This document shows, piece by piece, positions 44,527 through 52,346 of a stretch of 64,000 bases of DNA. The notes below the pieces were generated by a model. That model did no database searches. It was not told the DNA's origin and saw nothing but the letters and a program-made list of their open reading frames with translations. A program made the translations under genes and the position numbers. Source of the DNA: an uncultured Phascolarctobacterium sp. (lineage in GTDB: Bacteria; Bacillota; Negativicutes; Acidaminococcales; Acidaminococcaceae); contig URXA01000002.1 of assembly GCA_900551745.1 (NCBI GenBank), positions 124,001 to 188,000 of the forward strand, in the 5' to 3' direction. Within the stretch, counting starts at the first letter, position 1; each line of letters starts with the position of its first letter.

Positions 44527-45768
44527 TCATTTCGTCAGCGTCACCGTATCGATCAGCTTGCCGTCCTGCTTCAGGCTGGTAACTGTCAGCTTGCCGTCAT
44601 TAACAGTCAGCTTCATATAATTAGGCTGGTCAAGCACTCCGTCAAAAGCGACCTCCTGCGGCTTGGCACGCGAACCGGACCAGGTTTTATCGCCACTGCG
44701 GCCCGAAGAAATATAGATCGTTCCCTGTGATGCCACATTACCGTTTTTAAACGGAGCAGAACGGCCATAGGTATGATTATGAGCGGAAAAAACTACATCG
44801 ACATTGCCGCGGTCAATAACCGGTAAAAGTGCCGCGCCCAGTTCATTGGGTCTGCCGTCCTGATAGCGGAACAGATTACGGTGCACCAACACGATTTTCC
44901 ATTTCTTATCACTGGCGGCCAGATCGCGCTCCAGCCAGCTCACCTGACTTGCGATCAGTTCAGGCTGCCACTCGTTTAATTCCTCCTGCTGCGTATCGAT
45001 TACAGAAAAATGCACATCGCCGTAATCATAGCTGTAAGCCTGCTTCTGCAAACCATCCGGCCCATTCAGGGGCAGATCGAACAAATTCAGATATAAATCG
45101 CCGCGGTAAGGTTTCCATTGCAGCGAATAATTTTCATGGTTGCCACTGATAGGAGCAACCGGAATCTGCGGCAGCAGCCCGGACGCTCCACGGAACCAAC
45201 TGCGCCACTGGCTGTATTGCTCGCCGTTATCTACAAGATCGCCCATATTGATGAAAAAGGCGGCTTCCGGATCGTGACTGTAAGCATAAGCGGCAGTCTT
45301 ACGCCAGACGTTATAATCAAGGCTTTGCGAATCTCCGAAGATCAAAGCCGTAAAAGCGCCGCCGGTATCTGTTTTCAACGTTTGCCAAACAGAAAATTCT
45401 TTGCCGTTGCCAGCCCTGTATTCATAAACAGTTCCCGGCTCCAAAGCTGTCAGCGTCACACTTTGCTGATAAACAGTCCCTGAATCTGTTGCAAATTCTT
45501 TGCCCTGCGCCTGCAACTTGTGAAGCTCATTTTCACCCTGCAGCTTATATTCCACCCAGGCATCGCTTTCCGGCGCCTGCGTCTGCCACATAATAGTCCG
45601 CGAGGTTTTACTGTCGGCAGTAATCACCTGCCGCAACTGCTGCGGCTCGTAACGTGCAGGCTGTTCAGCTCCGCAATATTGACGTTCATAAAAAAAGATC
45701 CCGCTCCCGACTACAGCAAGCATCAATGCCAGCAGTCCAGTTTTTGAAAAAGCTTTACTCCACCTCAT
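44527..45768 (-). CDS. Exported purple-acid-phosphatase-like metallophosphoesterase
   Basis: A 413-residue protein with an N-terminal signal anchor (about 9-28). Residues 40-135 resemble the fibronectin-like N-domain of purple acid phosphatases (ITADSKTSRTIMWQT). The phosphoesterase motifs follow: FGDSQ near 145, NMGDLVDNG near 174, SGNHENY near 208, VLVHRNLF near 293 and FSAHNHTYGRS near 331. It probably hydrolyses phosphate esters outside the cytoplasm. No Pho-box was seen at its promoter. Confidence 0.88.
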   Translation of the reverse strand: MRWSKAFSKTGLLALMLAVVGSGIFFYERQYCGAEQPARYEPQQLRQVITADSKTSRTIMWQTQAPESDAWVEYKLQGENELHKLQAQGKEFATDSGTVYQQSVTLTALEPGTVYEYRAGNGKEFSVWQTLKTDTGGAFTALIFGDSQSLDYNVWRKTAAYAYSHDPEAAFFINMGDLVDNGEQYSQWRSWFRGASGLLPQIPVAPISGNHENYSLQWKPYRGDLYLNLFDLPLNGPDGLQKQAYSYDYGDVHFSVIDTQQEELNEWQPELIASQVSWLERDLAASDKKWKIVLVHRNLFRYQDGRPNELGAALLPVIDRGNVDVVFSAHNHTYGRSAPFKNGNVASQGTIYISSGRSGDKTWSGSRAKPQEVAFDGVLDQPNYMKLTVNDGKLTVTSLKQDGKLIDTVTLTK

Positions 45769-45925
45769 TTTTTCCCCTCTCTCCCGCTACCATACTGTTT
45801 TATGCCAAGCTATACCGCTCCCAAAAGGCGTAACTACCTGCCGCCAAAAACAGTTCCGTAAAAAATATCGATATAATTGCGGAACAGGACGGCAACAGCG
45901 CCCTGTTCTTTTTCCTTGTTTAAAT

Positions 45926-45954
45926 TATATAGGTCTGGCCTGCGCTCCAGTCAA
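45926..45954 (-). promoter_or_regulatory. Promoter of the metallophosphoesterase gene
   Basis: Minus strand TTGACT (45954-45949), 17 bases, TATATA (45931-45926) overlapping a TATAAT two bases further on. It leaves a leader of about 150 bases before the gene, containing a GAACAGG/CCTGTTC hairpin (about 45883-45909). Confidence 0.6.
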
Positions 45955-45976
45955 GAAAACATTTTGTGAAAAATAA

Positions 45977-46011
45977 TAGGATCCGCCGATAATATTTTAC
46001 GGCGGATCCAA
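45977..46011 (-). terminator. Terminator after the glutamine synthetase gene
   Basis: GGATCCGCC (from 45979) and GGCGGATCC (46001-46009) form a 9-bp stem, extended by further pairs inside, followed on the minus strand by TATTATTTTT. Confidence 0.75.
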
Positions 46012-46026
46012 AACGTATATGTTCTA

Positions 46027-47952
46027 TCAGTCGATGATATTTTGCTTGTAATCGTGATAACAGCTTCTCAGCTTCTCCATTGTTTTTACCATTTCCAGCT
46101 TTAACTTGGAGGCAGCATCAAAATCTCCGCGGCTAAAAGCATCGCGGATCATAGTAAAGATACACGGAGCCTCGACAGAATCTTTAGCCAGCATAACACG
46201 CAGCGCCGCGATCTTCTCCCACAGCTCATCGTCACATTTATTATAGAAGCCAGTGTCATGCAGACATTTCATTGCCACGATCTCAGCATGAAATTCGGGG
46301 ATGATCCTGTTTAAGAGCTCGGTCTGCCAGCGAACCAAGGCACCTTTGGCAAAAGAATCGATAAATTCTGCACGCAGGATATTGCCGCTGGTAAGAGCAG
46401 CTTTCTTTTCGGGATATTTATTAAAGCCGCACATATTTTCCCACACAGTCGCAGGCGGTTTACCGAACAGACGGCTGCGTTCTTCCTCGCTGAAGTCTTC
46501 AAAAACATCATCTTCGCTGCGGTATTCGCGGTCTTTTTCCAGATAGAAGCCTTCAACGCCGGCCTTTTTGGACAATTCGGCCTCCAGTTCCTTCAAATTT
46601 TTGCCTGATTCCACACAAGCCTTGATGCCATCCCACATTGCCAGATAGAAAGCAGCGATAGCAATATATGTATTAGTATAAGGATTAGGCGAACGCATTT
46701 CGATACGGGTCGCCATCGGACTGTCGATATCGCGGATCAAACCTGCCAGAATCGTACGGTTACGGGAAGGAACCTGCGGACTGATACCCAAAGAGGTAAC
46801 GATACAGACAGGGGCTTCAAAACCTGGCTTCAAGCGGTTCAATGAATCGATCGTAGCTGAAATAAAAGGATTGATGACCTCATAGTTCTTCAAAAGGCCC
46901 ATCATTGAACCGTAACCGATAGCGGACAGAAAATCCGCTTTCATATCGCCGGGAGCAAACAGATTGACCATTTTACCATTTTTAAGTTTGGCGGCAATAC
47001 CGACATGGGTATGTTCGCCGCTGCCAGCAACGCCGGGGATCGGCTTAGCCTGGAAGGAAACTTCCAGACCGTTCATCCGGAAAACCTCTTTAACGATAAT
47101 GCGGGCCAGCAGCTCGTTATCAGCAGTTTGCAGACCGACGTTAAATTTCCAGTCTACTTCCAGCTGTTCCATAACATGCGTCATATGACCTGCTCCGTCG
47201 ATCTGTCCACGGACACCGCCGCATTCTTTATGGCCCATTTCCGGTTCCAGACCATAAGCTTCCATCATTTCTATAGTCTGTTCTAAAGCGGTACGCACGT
47301 TACCGCGGGTACGCTGCCAGTATTGCTCCTGCATCATCTGCGAAGAAGAAAGGGCTTCGATCGGTGCGTCTTCACGCGGAGATTTGACCCAGAATTCCAG
47401 CTCGGTAGCACAGGTAAAGACCAGCTTTTCGATCTGAGACAGGTCAACATGCTCCAGACCTGCTATCTGCGGATGTTTTTTGAACATTTCCAGCATTTGC
47501 GCTTCTACATAATCCAGGCTGTTTTGCAGGATCGAACGGGAATCAACAAAGATTTCATTGTGGATCAGGAAACAGGGTATGCGCAGGGTTCCGACCATTT
47601 TACCTGTCTGAGCATCAAAATGCTCGTAATTATAATCAATATACCAGTTGACGCTTTTGTCGACCTTCATATCGACGCGGGCATTATTTAAAGTAGCAAT
47701 CCCCGGCAAAACAACAGAAGAACCGTCAGTCTGGGCAGCCATGCCTTCCAGGAAGCTGTTGATATCTTCGATAAATAAATTGATGGGCACTTTTTCGTCG
47801 GTATCGTTACCGGCAAAGTCCACACCCATAAAAGAAACAAATTTGATTTCCGGGTGCATTTCCAGCAAAGCCTTCAGTTCCTCAGGGGTTTGCTGTTCGG
47901 GGTTAATGTAATACAACATTTCTTTGTTCATCATAGCAATCACTTGCGGCAC
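46027..47952 (-). CDS. Glutamine synthetase-family enzyme with long C-terminal extension
   Basis: A 641-residue enzyme with a recognisable GS core: beta-grasp-like N-domain (VSFMGVDFAG near 40, TDGSSVVLPG near 76), then TCATELEFWV near 180, GVAGSGEHTHVGIA near 308 (ATP/glutamate site), and the arginine-rich active-site region SRNRTILAGLIRD to RIEMRSPNP near 395-420. After about residue 470 a helical extension of some 170 residues follows that ordinary GlnA (about 440-470 residues) lacks. It should make glutamine from glutamate and ammonia; the exact GS type is uncertain. The start is GTG 47952, nine bases after AAGGAG; the TTG at 47973 lies upstream of that site. Confidence 0.87.
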   Translation of the reverse strand: MPQVIAMMNKEMLYYINPEQQTPEELKALLEMHPEIKFVSFMGVDFAGNDTDEKVPINLFIEDINSFLEGMAAQTDGSSVVLPGIATLNNARVDMKVDKSVNWYIDYNYEHFDAQTGKMVGTLRIPCFLIHNEIFVDSRSILQNSLDYVEAQMLEMFKKHPQIAGLEHVDLSQIEKLVFTCATELEFWVKSPREDAPIEALSSSQMMQEQYWQRTRGNVRTALEQTIEMMEAYGLEPEMGHKECGGVRGQIDGAGHMTHVMEQLEVDWKFNVGLQTADNELLARIIVKEVFRMNGLEVSFQAKPIPGVAGSGEHTHVGIAAKLKNGKMVNLFAPGDMKADFLSAIGYGSMMGLLKNYEVINPFISATIDSLNRLKPGFEAPVCIVTSLGISPQVPSRNRTILAGLIRDIDSPMATRIEMRSPNPYTNTYIAIAAFYLAMWDGIKACVESGKNLKELEAELSKKAGVEGFYLEKDREYRSEDDVFEDFSEEERSRLFGKPPATVWENMCGFNKYPEKKAALTSGNILRAEFIDSFAKGALVRWQTELLNRIIPEFHAEIVAMKCLHDTGFYNKCDDELWEKIAALRVMLAKDSVEAPCIFTMIRDAFSRGDFDAASKLKLEMVKTMEKLRSCYHDYKQNIID

Positions 47953-48001
47953 TGTGCCGCGCTCCTTTCCCAATGCTGAAGCTGAAATACAAATATAAAA
48001 A

Positions 48002-48039
48002 GGACCTTCCTATTTTTAAGCAATAAAATAGAAAGATCC
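48002..48039 (-). terminator. Terminator/attenuator in the glutamine synthetase leader
   Basis: On the minus strand a 15-bp stem (48039-48025 with 48016-48002, three G-U pairs) is followed by TTTTT. It is only about 50 bases ahead of the GTG start and downstream of a good promoter, so it probably acts as an attenuator; it would also end the holA transcript. Confidence 0.7.
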
Positions 48040-48049
48040 CCATTGATCT
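48034..48049 (-). promoter_or_regulatory. Alternative hairpin overlapping the attenuator
   Basis: AGATC-AATGGG-GATCT on the minus strand is a 5-bp stem with a six-base loop having A at position 1 and G at position 4. Its 3' side is part of the terminator stem, so the two structures exclude each other. That loop pattern is the one bound by ANTAR antiterminators, but the second hairpin of the usual pair is not obvious. Confidence 0.35.
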
Positions 48050-48057
48050 ATCGCCAT

Positions 48058-48088
48058 CATTATAACAAATAACAGTCAGGCTTGTCCA
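48058..48088 (-). promoter_or_regulatory. Promoter of the glutamine synthetase gene
   Basis: Minus strand TGGACA, an 18-base spacer, and TATAAT in TTGTTATAATGATGG. Transcription would begin near 48050, just before the two alternative hairpins. Confidence 0.6.
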
Positions 48089-48134
48089 GTGTTTAAAACA
48101 AACTTTAAGCACTCTTTTAACCAAACGCCAAATA

Positions 48135-49169
48135 TCACTTGCTCAAAAGCCGGATCAATATTTCTTCCAGCTTTTCAAACTGCCGGCCGCCATAGCGGAT
48201 TTCGATATTGAGCTGTGATAATTCCAAAAGTGCCCGCTCCAGTTCACCTAAGCCAAAGCGGCGGCTCTGTTCCGCCATTTTTTTTACAGCAAAAGGTGCG
48301 GCTTTTAACTCTGAAGCGATCTCGGCCTGCGAGGCCCGACCTTCCAGAAGTTCTTTGACACGTCCCAGACGTCGCAATTGAAACGAAATCAGGCCGCATA
48401 GAGCCAGCACAGTATTGCCGTGCTTACGTTCTTCACCCAAAAGCTCTAAAGTCTGCCCCAGCTTCTTTTCAGCAATGGCATTCAGCAACGCAAAGCGCGA
48501 AACTTCAGGCAAAGCAGCAAAAGTCTGCTCGATATCATTTTTAGTCCAGATCTTGCGTTCACCGGCGTAAACCGACAGTTTTTCGATTTCCTGTTCCAGC
48601 AGCAGCAGCGGCGCATTGTCAGTTACCGACAGATATTCCATGATCGTCTGCGACGCTTCATAATCAAAACGGCAGCCGCGCAGCGCAGCCTGTTCATCCA
48701 GCCAGGGCTTCAGCTGATAGGATTTAAGGGACTTGCATTCCACCAGCGCCGCAGTTTTAAGCAGACTTTTATAAAGCTTGCCGCGTTTATCGATTTTTTC
48801 GCCTAGCAGCAGTACCTGACAATGTTCCGGCACATCAGCCAGCAGCTCTGCCAGCTCTTCCTGCTGCTGTTTGCGTTTTTCTCCGCCATCCTTACCTCCC
48901 CACAGCTTTTCATCTTTAATGATAACAAGACTGCGTCCGGAGAAAAAAGGGTAGGTATTGACAGCAGCAGATACTTCCTTTATATCCGTATCACGCTCAA
49001 AAATGGTTATTTCCCTGTCTTCCGGCGCGGCATCGCCAAAAACAGCCCGAGGCAAAGCAGCAGCTATTTTATCTTTATAATAGCCTTCTTCGCCGAACAC
49101 TGCGATTACACAAGCGACCTGTGTGCCGGCACTTAATTGCTGCATAATTTTTTCTGCCGTGATTTCCAT
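48135..49169 (-). CDS. holA: DNA polymerase III subunit delta
   Basis: A 344-residue clamp-loader subunit that opens the sliding clamp. It lacks Walker motifs, as expected for delta; visible family segments are VFGEEGYYKDKIAAAL near 24 and FALLNAIAEKKLGQTLELL near 231. Length is typical. It follows comEC by 20 bases, an arrangement common in Firmicutes. Confidence 0.93.
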   Translation of the reverse strand: MEITAEKIMQQLSAGTQVACVIAVFGEEGYYKDKIAAALPRAVFGDAAPEDREITIFERDTDIKEVSAAVNTYPFFSGRSLVIIKDEKLWGGKDGGEKRKQQQEELAELLADVPEHCQVLLLGEKIDKRGKLYKSLLKTAALVECKSLKSYQLKPWLDEQAALRGCRFDYEASQTIMEYLSVTDNAPLLLLEQEIEKLSVYAGERKIWTKNDIEQTFAALPEVSRFALLNAIAEKKLGQTLELLGEERKHGNTVLALCGLISFQLRRLGRVKELLEGRASQAEIASELKAAPFAVKKMAEQSRRFGLGELERALLELSQLNIEIRYGGRQFEKLEEILIRLLSK

Positions 49170-49189
49170 GTTTGTACTCCTTCAAGCCA

Positions 49190-51562
49190 CTAAAAAAATT
49201 CCTTCTGATACCGATAACTATAACATTTTACCTGGCTGCCGTCAAAAGTGATTTTAAGCGCTCCGTCCTGATCTGTACGCCGCACCTGAGCCCCACAGGC
49301 AGCCAGACGCTGCAGCGTTTCACTGCCAGGATGGCCGTAGCTGTTGCCGGCGCCGACTGAGATAATCGCCAGCTGCGGACTGACTGCCGCTAAAAACGCC
49401 ATAGAAGAAGAAGCATTACTGCCATGATGACTAACCTTTAATACCTGACCGGGCTGAATCTGCCCCGCTGCCAGCAGTTCTTCCGTTTCTGTGGCATCAC
49501 CTGTAAAAACAATGCTGCCGTCAGCAGATACAACCCTCACGATCAGCGAGCTTTCATTGGCATCGCTGTCAGCGCTGCCGACAGGCGCACTGATGATCTG
49601 TATTGCAGTATTGCCCAGGGAATAATTTGCACCGCTCTCGGCATATATAAGCTGCGCTTTGGTATTCTTCAGCAGTGCCTGTATATCTGCTGAAGGCTGT
49701 TCCTGAGGCAGAATGAGACTGCGTATAGGTATATTTTTAGCTACTGCGGCCGCTCCTCCTGCATGGTCGTGGTGTCCGTGGCTTAAAAGCAGCATATCCA
49801 GGCTGCGAATCCCCAGATAACGCAGATATGGCAGAACGATACGGCTGCCAGTATCATAGTCGCCGCGCAGACCACCGGTATCAATCAGCAGCGTCTGACG
49901 CTGCGGTGTTACGACCAGCGCCGCATCCCCCTGTCCCACGTCGATAAAATGTACGGTCAGCGGCTGCGGCCTAAATTTATCATAAAGCCCGATCCCCACC
50001 AGCATACAGCAGCATAAACCGATCAGCAACCGTCTTTCGCAAGCAGTGAAATCATCCCAGTCGCTGCTGCCGCAAAGCAGCAACAACAGTAAATAATAGA
50101 CAGCGCTGCATAAAAGCGGCCAGCTGCCAACAGTAACAGTTGCCCAGCCGCCGGAGCCCAGCCAGTGAATGATATTCAGCAAGGGGTGCAGTAAAAGCCC
50201 TGCCAGTAAAAACAGCAGCTTGCCCAACCCAAATACCGGCAGGAGAGCATATCCCGCCAGTGTTAGCAGTAGTGCCAGTTCCAGCAGCGGTACTAAAAGC
50301 AGGTTGGCTGCCAGTCCACTCAGCGAAAGCTGATGAAAATAATGGATCAAAAACGGCAAAGCCGCCAGCTGTGCTGTTAAAGATACTGCCATGACCTCGG
50401 CAATCCCCACAGGTAAGTAACGGGTACACAGGCCGCTCAGTACCGGGTAAAAATACAGCAGACCCGCCGTTGTAGTAAATGATAACTGAAAACCTGCGTC
50501 CCAAAGCCAGCGCGGCTCATAGCAAAGCAACAGTATGACCACAGCACAGAAAATATTACTGCGCTGCGGCAGCCTGCCGCTAACACCGGCTCCAAATAGT
50601 GCCAGCGACATAAGCAAAGCCCTCAGCACTGGCGGTTTGAACCCGCACAAAGCCGCATAAAAAAATAAAATCCCTGCCAGCAGCGCCATAGTACAGCGGT
50701 TACGGCGCCGCAGCAGTACAAGCAGAAAGCCTGTCACCACTGCTATATGCGTACCAGATACAGCCAGCAGATGCGCCAATCCCACAGCAGCAAAATCTTC
50801 CTGCGTCTGCGCACTGATACCGTCGTAACCACCTAAAGTCATACCGGCTAAAACAGCCCCGGCCTGTCCCGGTACAGTATGCTGCAGATTTGAACGCAGC
50901 CCTGCAGCCAGTCCGCCGATATACTGCCTGATACTTTGTCCGTCCCCGGACAAATACAGCTCACTGCCTTTTATAGACATTCGCCCCTGTAAATCCTGCA
51001 ATTCGTTCCACAGCCCGCCATCCCAACCACCCGGATTGGCAAAATCAGTCAGTGGTTTAAGCGTTCCCTGTACAATAACGCCACCGGTTATTTTCTCGCT
51101 AAGATCCTGCCCCTGTACGAACACACGTACCTTACCCGATACTGCGACTGCTGTATCGGGAAAAGAGCTACCAGGTTCCGCACTATTTGTCTGCACCGCT
51201 TGCTGCAGCGTACGACAGGCAAGCACCAGACTGGTTCCCTGCGGCGTTACTTTGACACTGCCAGCTTCTACTCTGCCGAAAAGCCGTACTTCCTGACCTG
51301 TAAAAGTCTGCAAAGGCAGCTGCGGCTGACGTATGGCCCCGCTGCCGCTGGCAGCGCCACAACAAAAACATAAACCAATACCTGCCGCGGCCAACAACTT
51401 TACTCCAGCCTTTTGGCGGCAGCCCCAGTCAAGCAGCAGCAGAAAAAATGCCGCCAGCATCAATACGGGTATCAACGGCAACAGCTTACTGAGCCCTGCG
51501 TGGCAGCCAAGCAGAAATGCCAGTGTGGCGGCGACAATGATCTGTTCCAGCTGACGCTGCAT
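49190..51562 (-). CDS. comEC: Competence DNA channel ComEC/Rec2
   Basis: A 790-residue membrane protein with, in order, several N-terminal helices, an OB-fold/DUF4131 region (about 80-200), the Competence membrane domain (AVSGTHIAVVTGFLL near 270), and a C-terminal metallo-beta-lactamase-like domain (FIDVGQGDAALV near 555, LSHGHHDHAGG near 605, VFTGDATETE near 690). It carries single-stranded DNA across the inner membrane. The ATG at 51562 overlaps the comEA stop by one base. Confidence 0.95.
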   Translation of the reverse strand: MQRQLEQIIVAATLAFLLGCHAGLSKLLPLIPVLMLAAFFLLLLDWGCRQKAGVKLLAAAGIGLCFCCGAASGSGAIRQPQLPLQTFTGQEVRLFGRVEAGSVKVTPQGTSLVLACRTLQQAVQTNSAEPGSSFPDTAVAVSGKVRVFVQGQDLSEKITGGVIVQGTLKPLTDFANPGGWDGGLWNELQDLQGRMSIKGSELYLSGDGQSIRQYIGGLAAGLRSNLQHTVPGQAGAVLAGMTLGGYDGISAQTQEDFAAVGLAHLLAVSGTHIAVVTGFLLVLLRRRNRCTMALLAGILFFYAALCGFKPPVLRALLMSLALFGAGVSGRLPQRSNIFCAVVILLLCYEPRWLWDAGFQLSFTTTAGLLYFYPVLSGLCTRYLPVGIAEVMAVSLTAQLAALPFLIHYFHQLSLSGLAANLLLVPLLELALLLTLAGYALLPVFGLGKLLFLLAGLLLHPLLNIIHWLGSGGWATVTVGSWPLLCSAVYYLLLLLLCGSSDWDDFTACERRLLIGLCCCMLVGIGLYDKFRPQPLTVHFIDVGQGDAALVVTPQRQTLLIDTGGLRGDYDTGSRIVLPYLRYLGIRSLDMLLLSHGHHDHAGGAAAVAKNIPIRSLILPQEQPSADIQALLKNTKAQLIYAESGANYSLGNTAIQIISAPVGSADSDANESSLIVRVVSADGSIVFTGDATETEELLAAGQIQPGQVLKVSHHGSNASSSMAFLAAVSPQLAIISVGAGNSYGHPGSETLQRLAACGAQVRRTDQDGALKITFDGSQVKCYSYRYQKEFF

Positions 51563-52209
51563 CACAGCTCCAGATAAGGCTGCATTTTGCTAAACTTGGC
51601 CTTACCGATCCCTTTGACCTTCATAACATCCTCGATACTGGCAAACCCATGCACAGACCGATACTCAACTATACGCTGCGCGGTAATATCACCGACACCA
51701 GGCAACGCTGTCAATTCGGCAGCCGTAGCCGTATTCAAACGCACCTTGCCACCGGCTTTTGCTGTGCCCCTGCCGCTCTCAGCAGCATTCTTTACCGAGA
51801 CCAAAGTATTTGCGCCTGCTGCCTCAGCAGCTGCACCTGCATTTACCGGCACAGCCTGCTCACGCAATTGCCTGGCACTTAACCGCGGCACATTTACCTG
51901 CATACCATCTTTCAGCAGCTTTGCCAGATTAACTTTATCGGGATTAGCTTCCAGCGTCATCCCTCCGGCAGCGGCGATAGCCGCAGTAGCCCTGCTGCCT
52001 GCGGTGACTTCATATAATCCCGGCTTTGCTACCGCACCGCTTACATATACCTTGACTCCCTGAGTCTGTACCGTACTGGTACCAACTGCCGGTACAGGCA
52101 CAACAGCAGCAGTATCCTGCGGGCTGCTTCCCAGCAGACTGCCGCCGGCACATAAAACTACGGCAGCCCCCAAAGCTGCTACTTTTCCTCTCAGCCCTCG
52201 TTCCATCAT
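51562..52209 (-). CDS. comEA: Competence DNA receptor ComEA
   Basis: A 215-residue membrane-anchored protein: N-terminal helix (about 9-30), an SLBB domain (VKVYVSGAVAKPGLYEV near 52 to MQVNVP near 108), an Ala-rich linker, and two helix-hairpin-helix motifs at the C-terminus (LNTATAAELTALPGVGDITAQ from about 158 and VKGIGKAKFSKM near 200). It binds double-stranded DNA for uptake. First of comEA-comEC-holA. Two consecutive ATG codons are possible starts. Confidence 0.93.
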   Translation of the reverse strand: MMERGLRGKVAALGAAVVLCAGGSLLGSSPQDTAAVVPVPAVGTSTVQTQGVKVYVSGAVAKPGLYEVTAGSRATAAIAAAGGMTLEANPDKVNLAKLLKDGMQVNVPRLSARQLREQAVPVNAGAAAEAAGANTLVSVKNAAESGRGTAKAGGKVRLNTATAAELTALPGVGDITAQRIVEYRSVHGFASIEDVMKVKGIGKAKFSKMQPYLEL

Positions 52210-52235
52210 CGCTATCCAGCCCCTTCAAAACGTAA

Positions 52236-52290
52236 AAAAGCAGAGCACCCGAGGTCAACAATAAATTCGTTATACCTTAGGAACTCTGCC
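52236..52290 (-). terminator. Possible terminator region between leuS and comEA
   Basis: GCAGAG (52240-52245) pairs with CTCTGC (52284-52289) around a 38-base loop with weaker inner pairing, and six T follow on the minus strand. The stem is short, so this is a weak call. Confidence 0.3.
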
Positions 52291-52346
52291 ATAGCGTCTT
52301 TATGATTTGATCTTACTGATCCAGCTATTTAATTTTCTTCTGCGGC

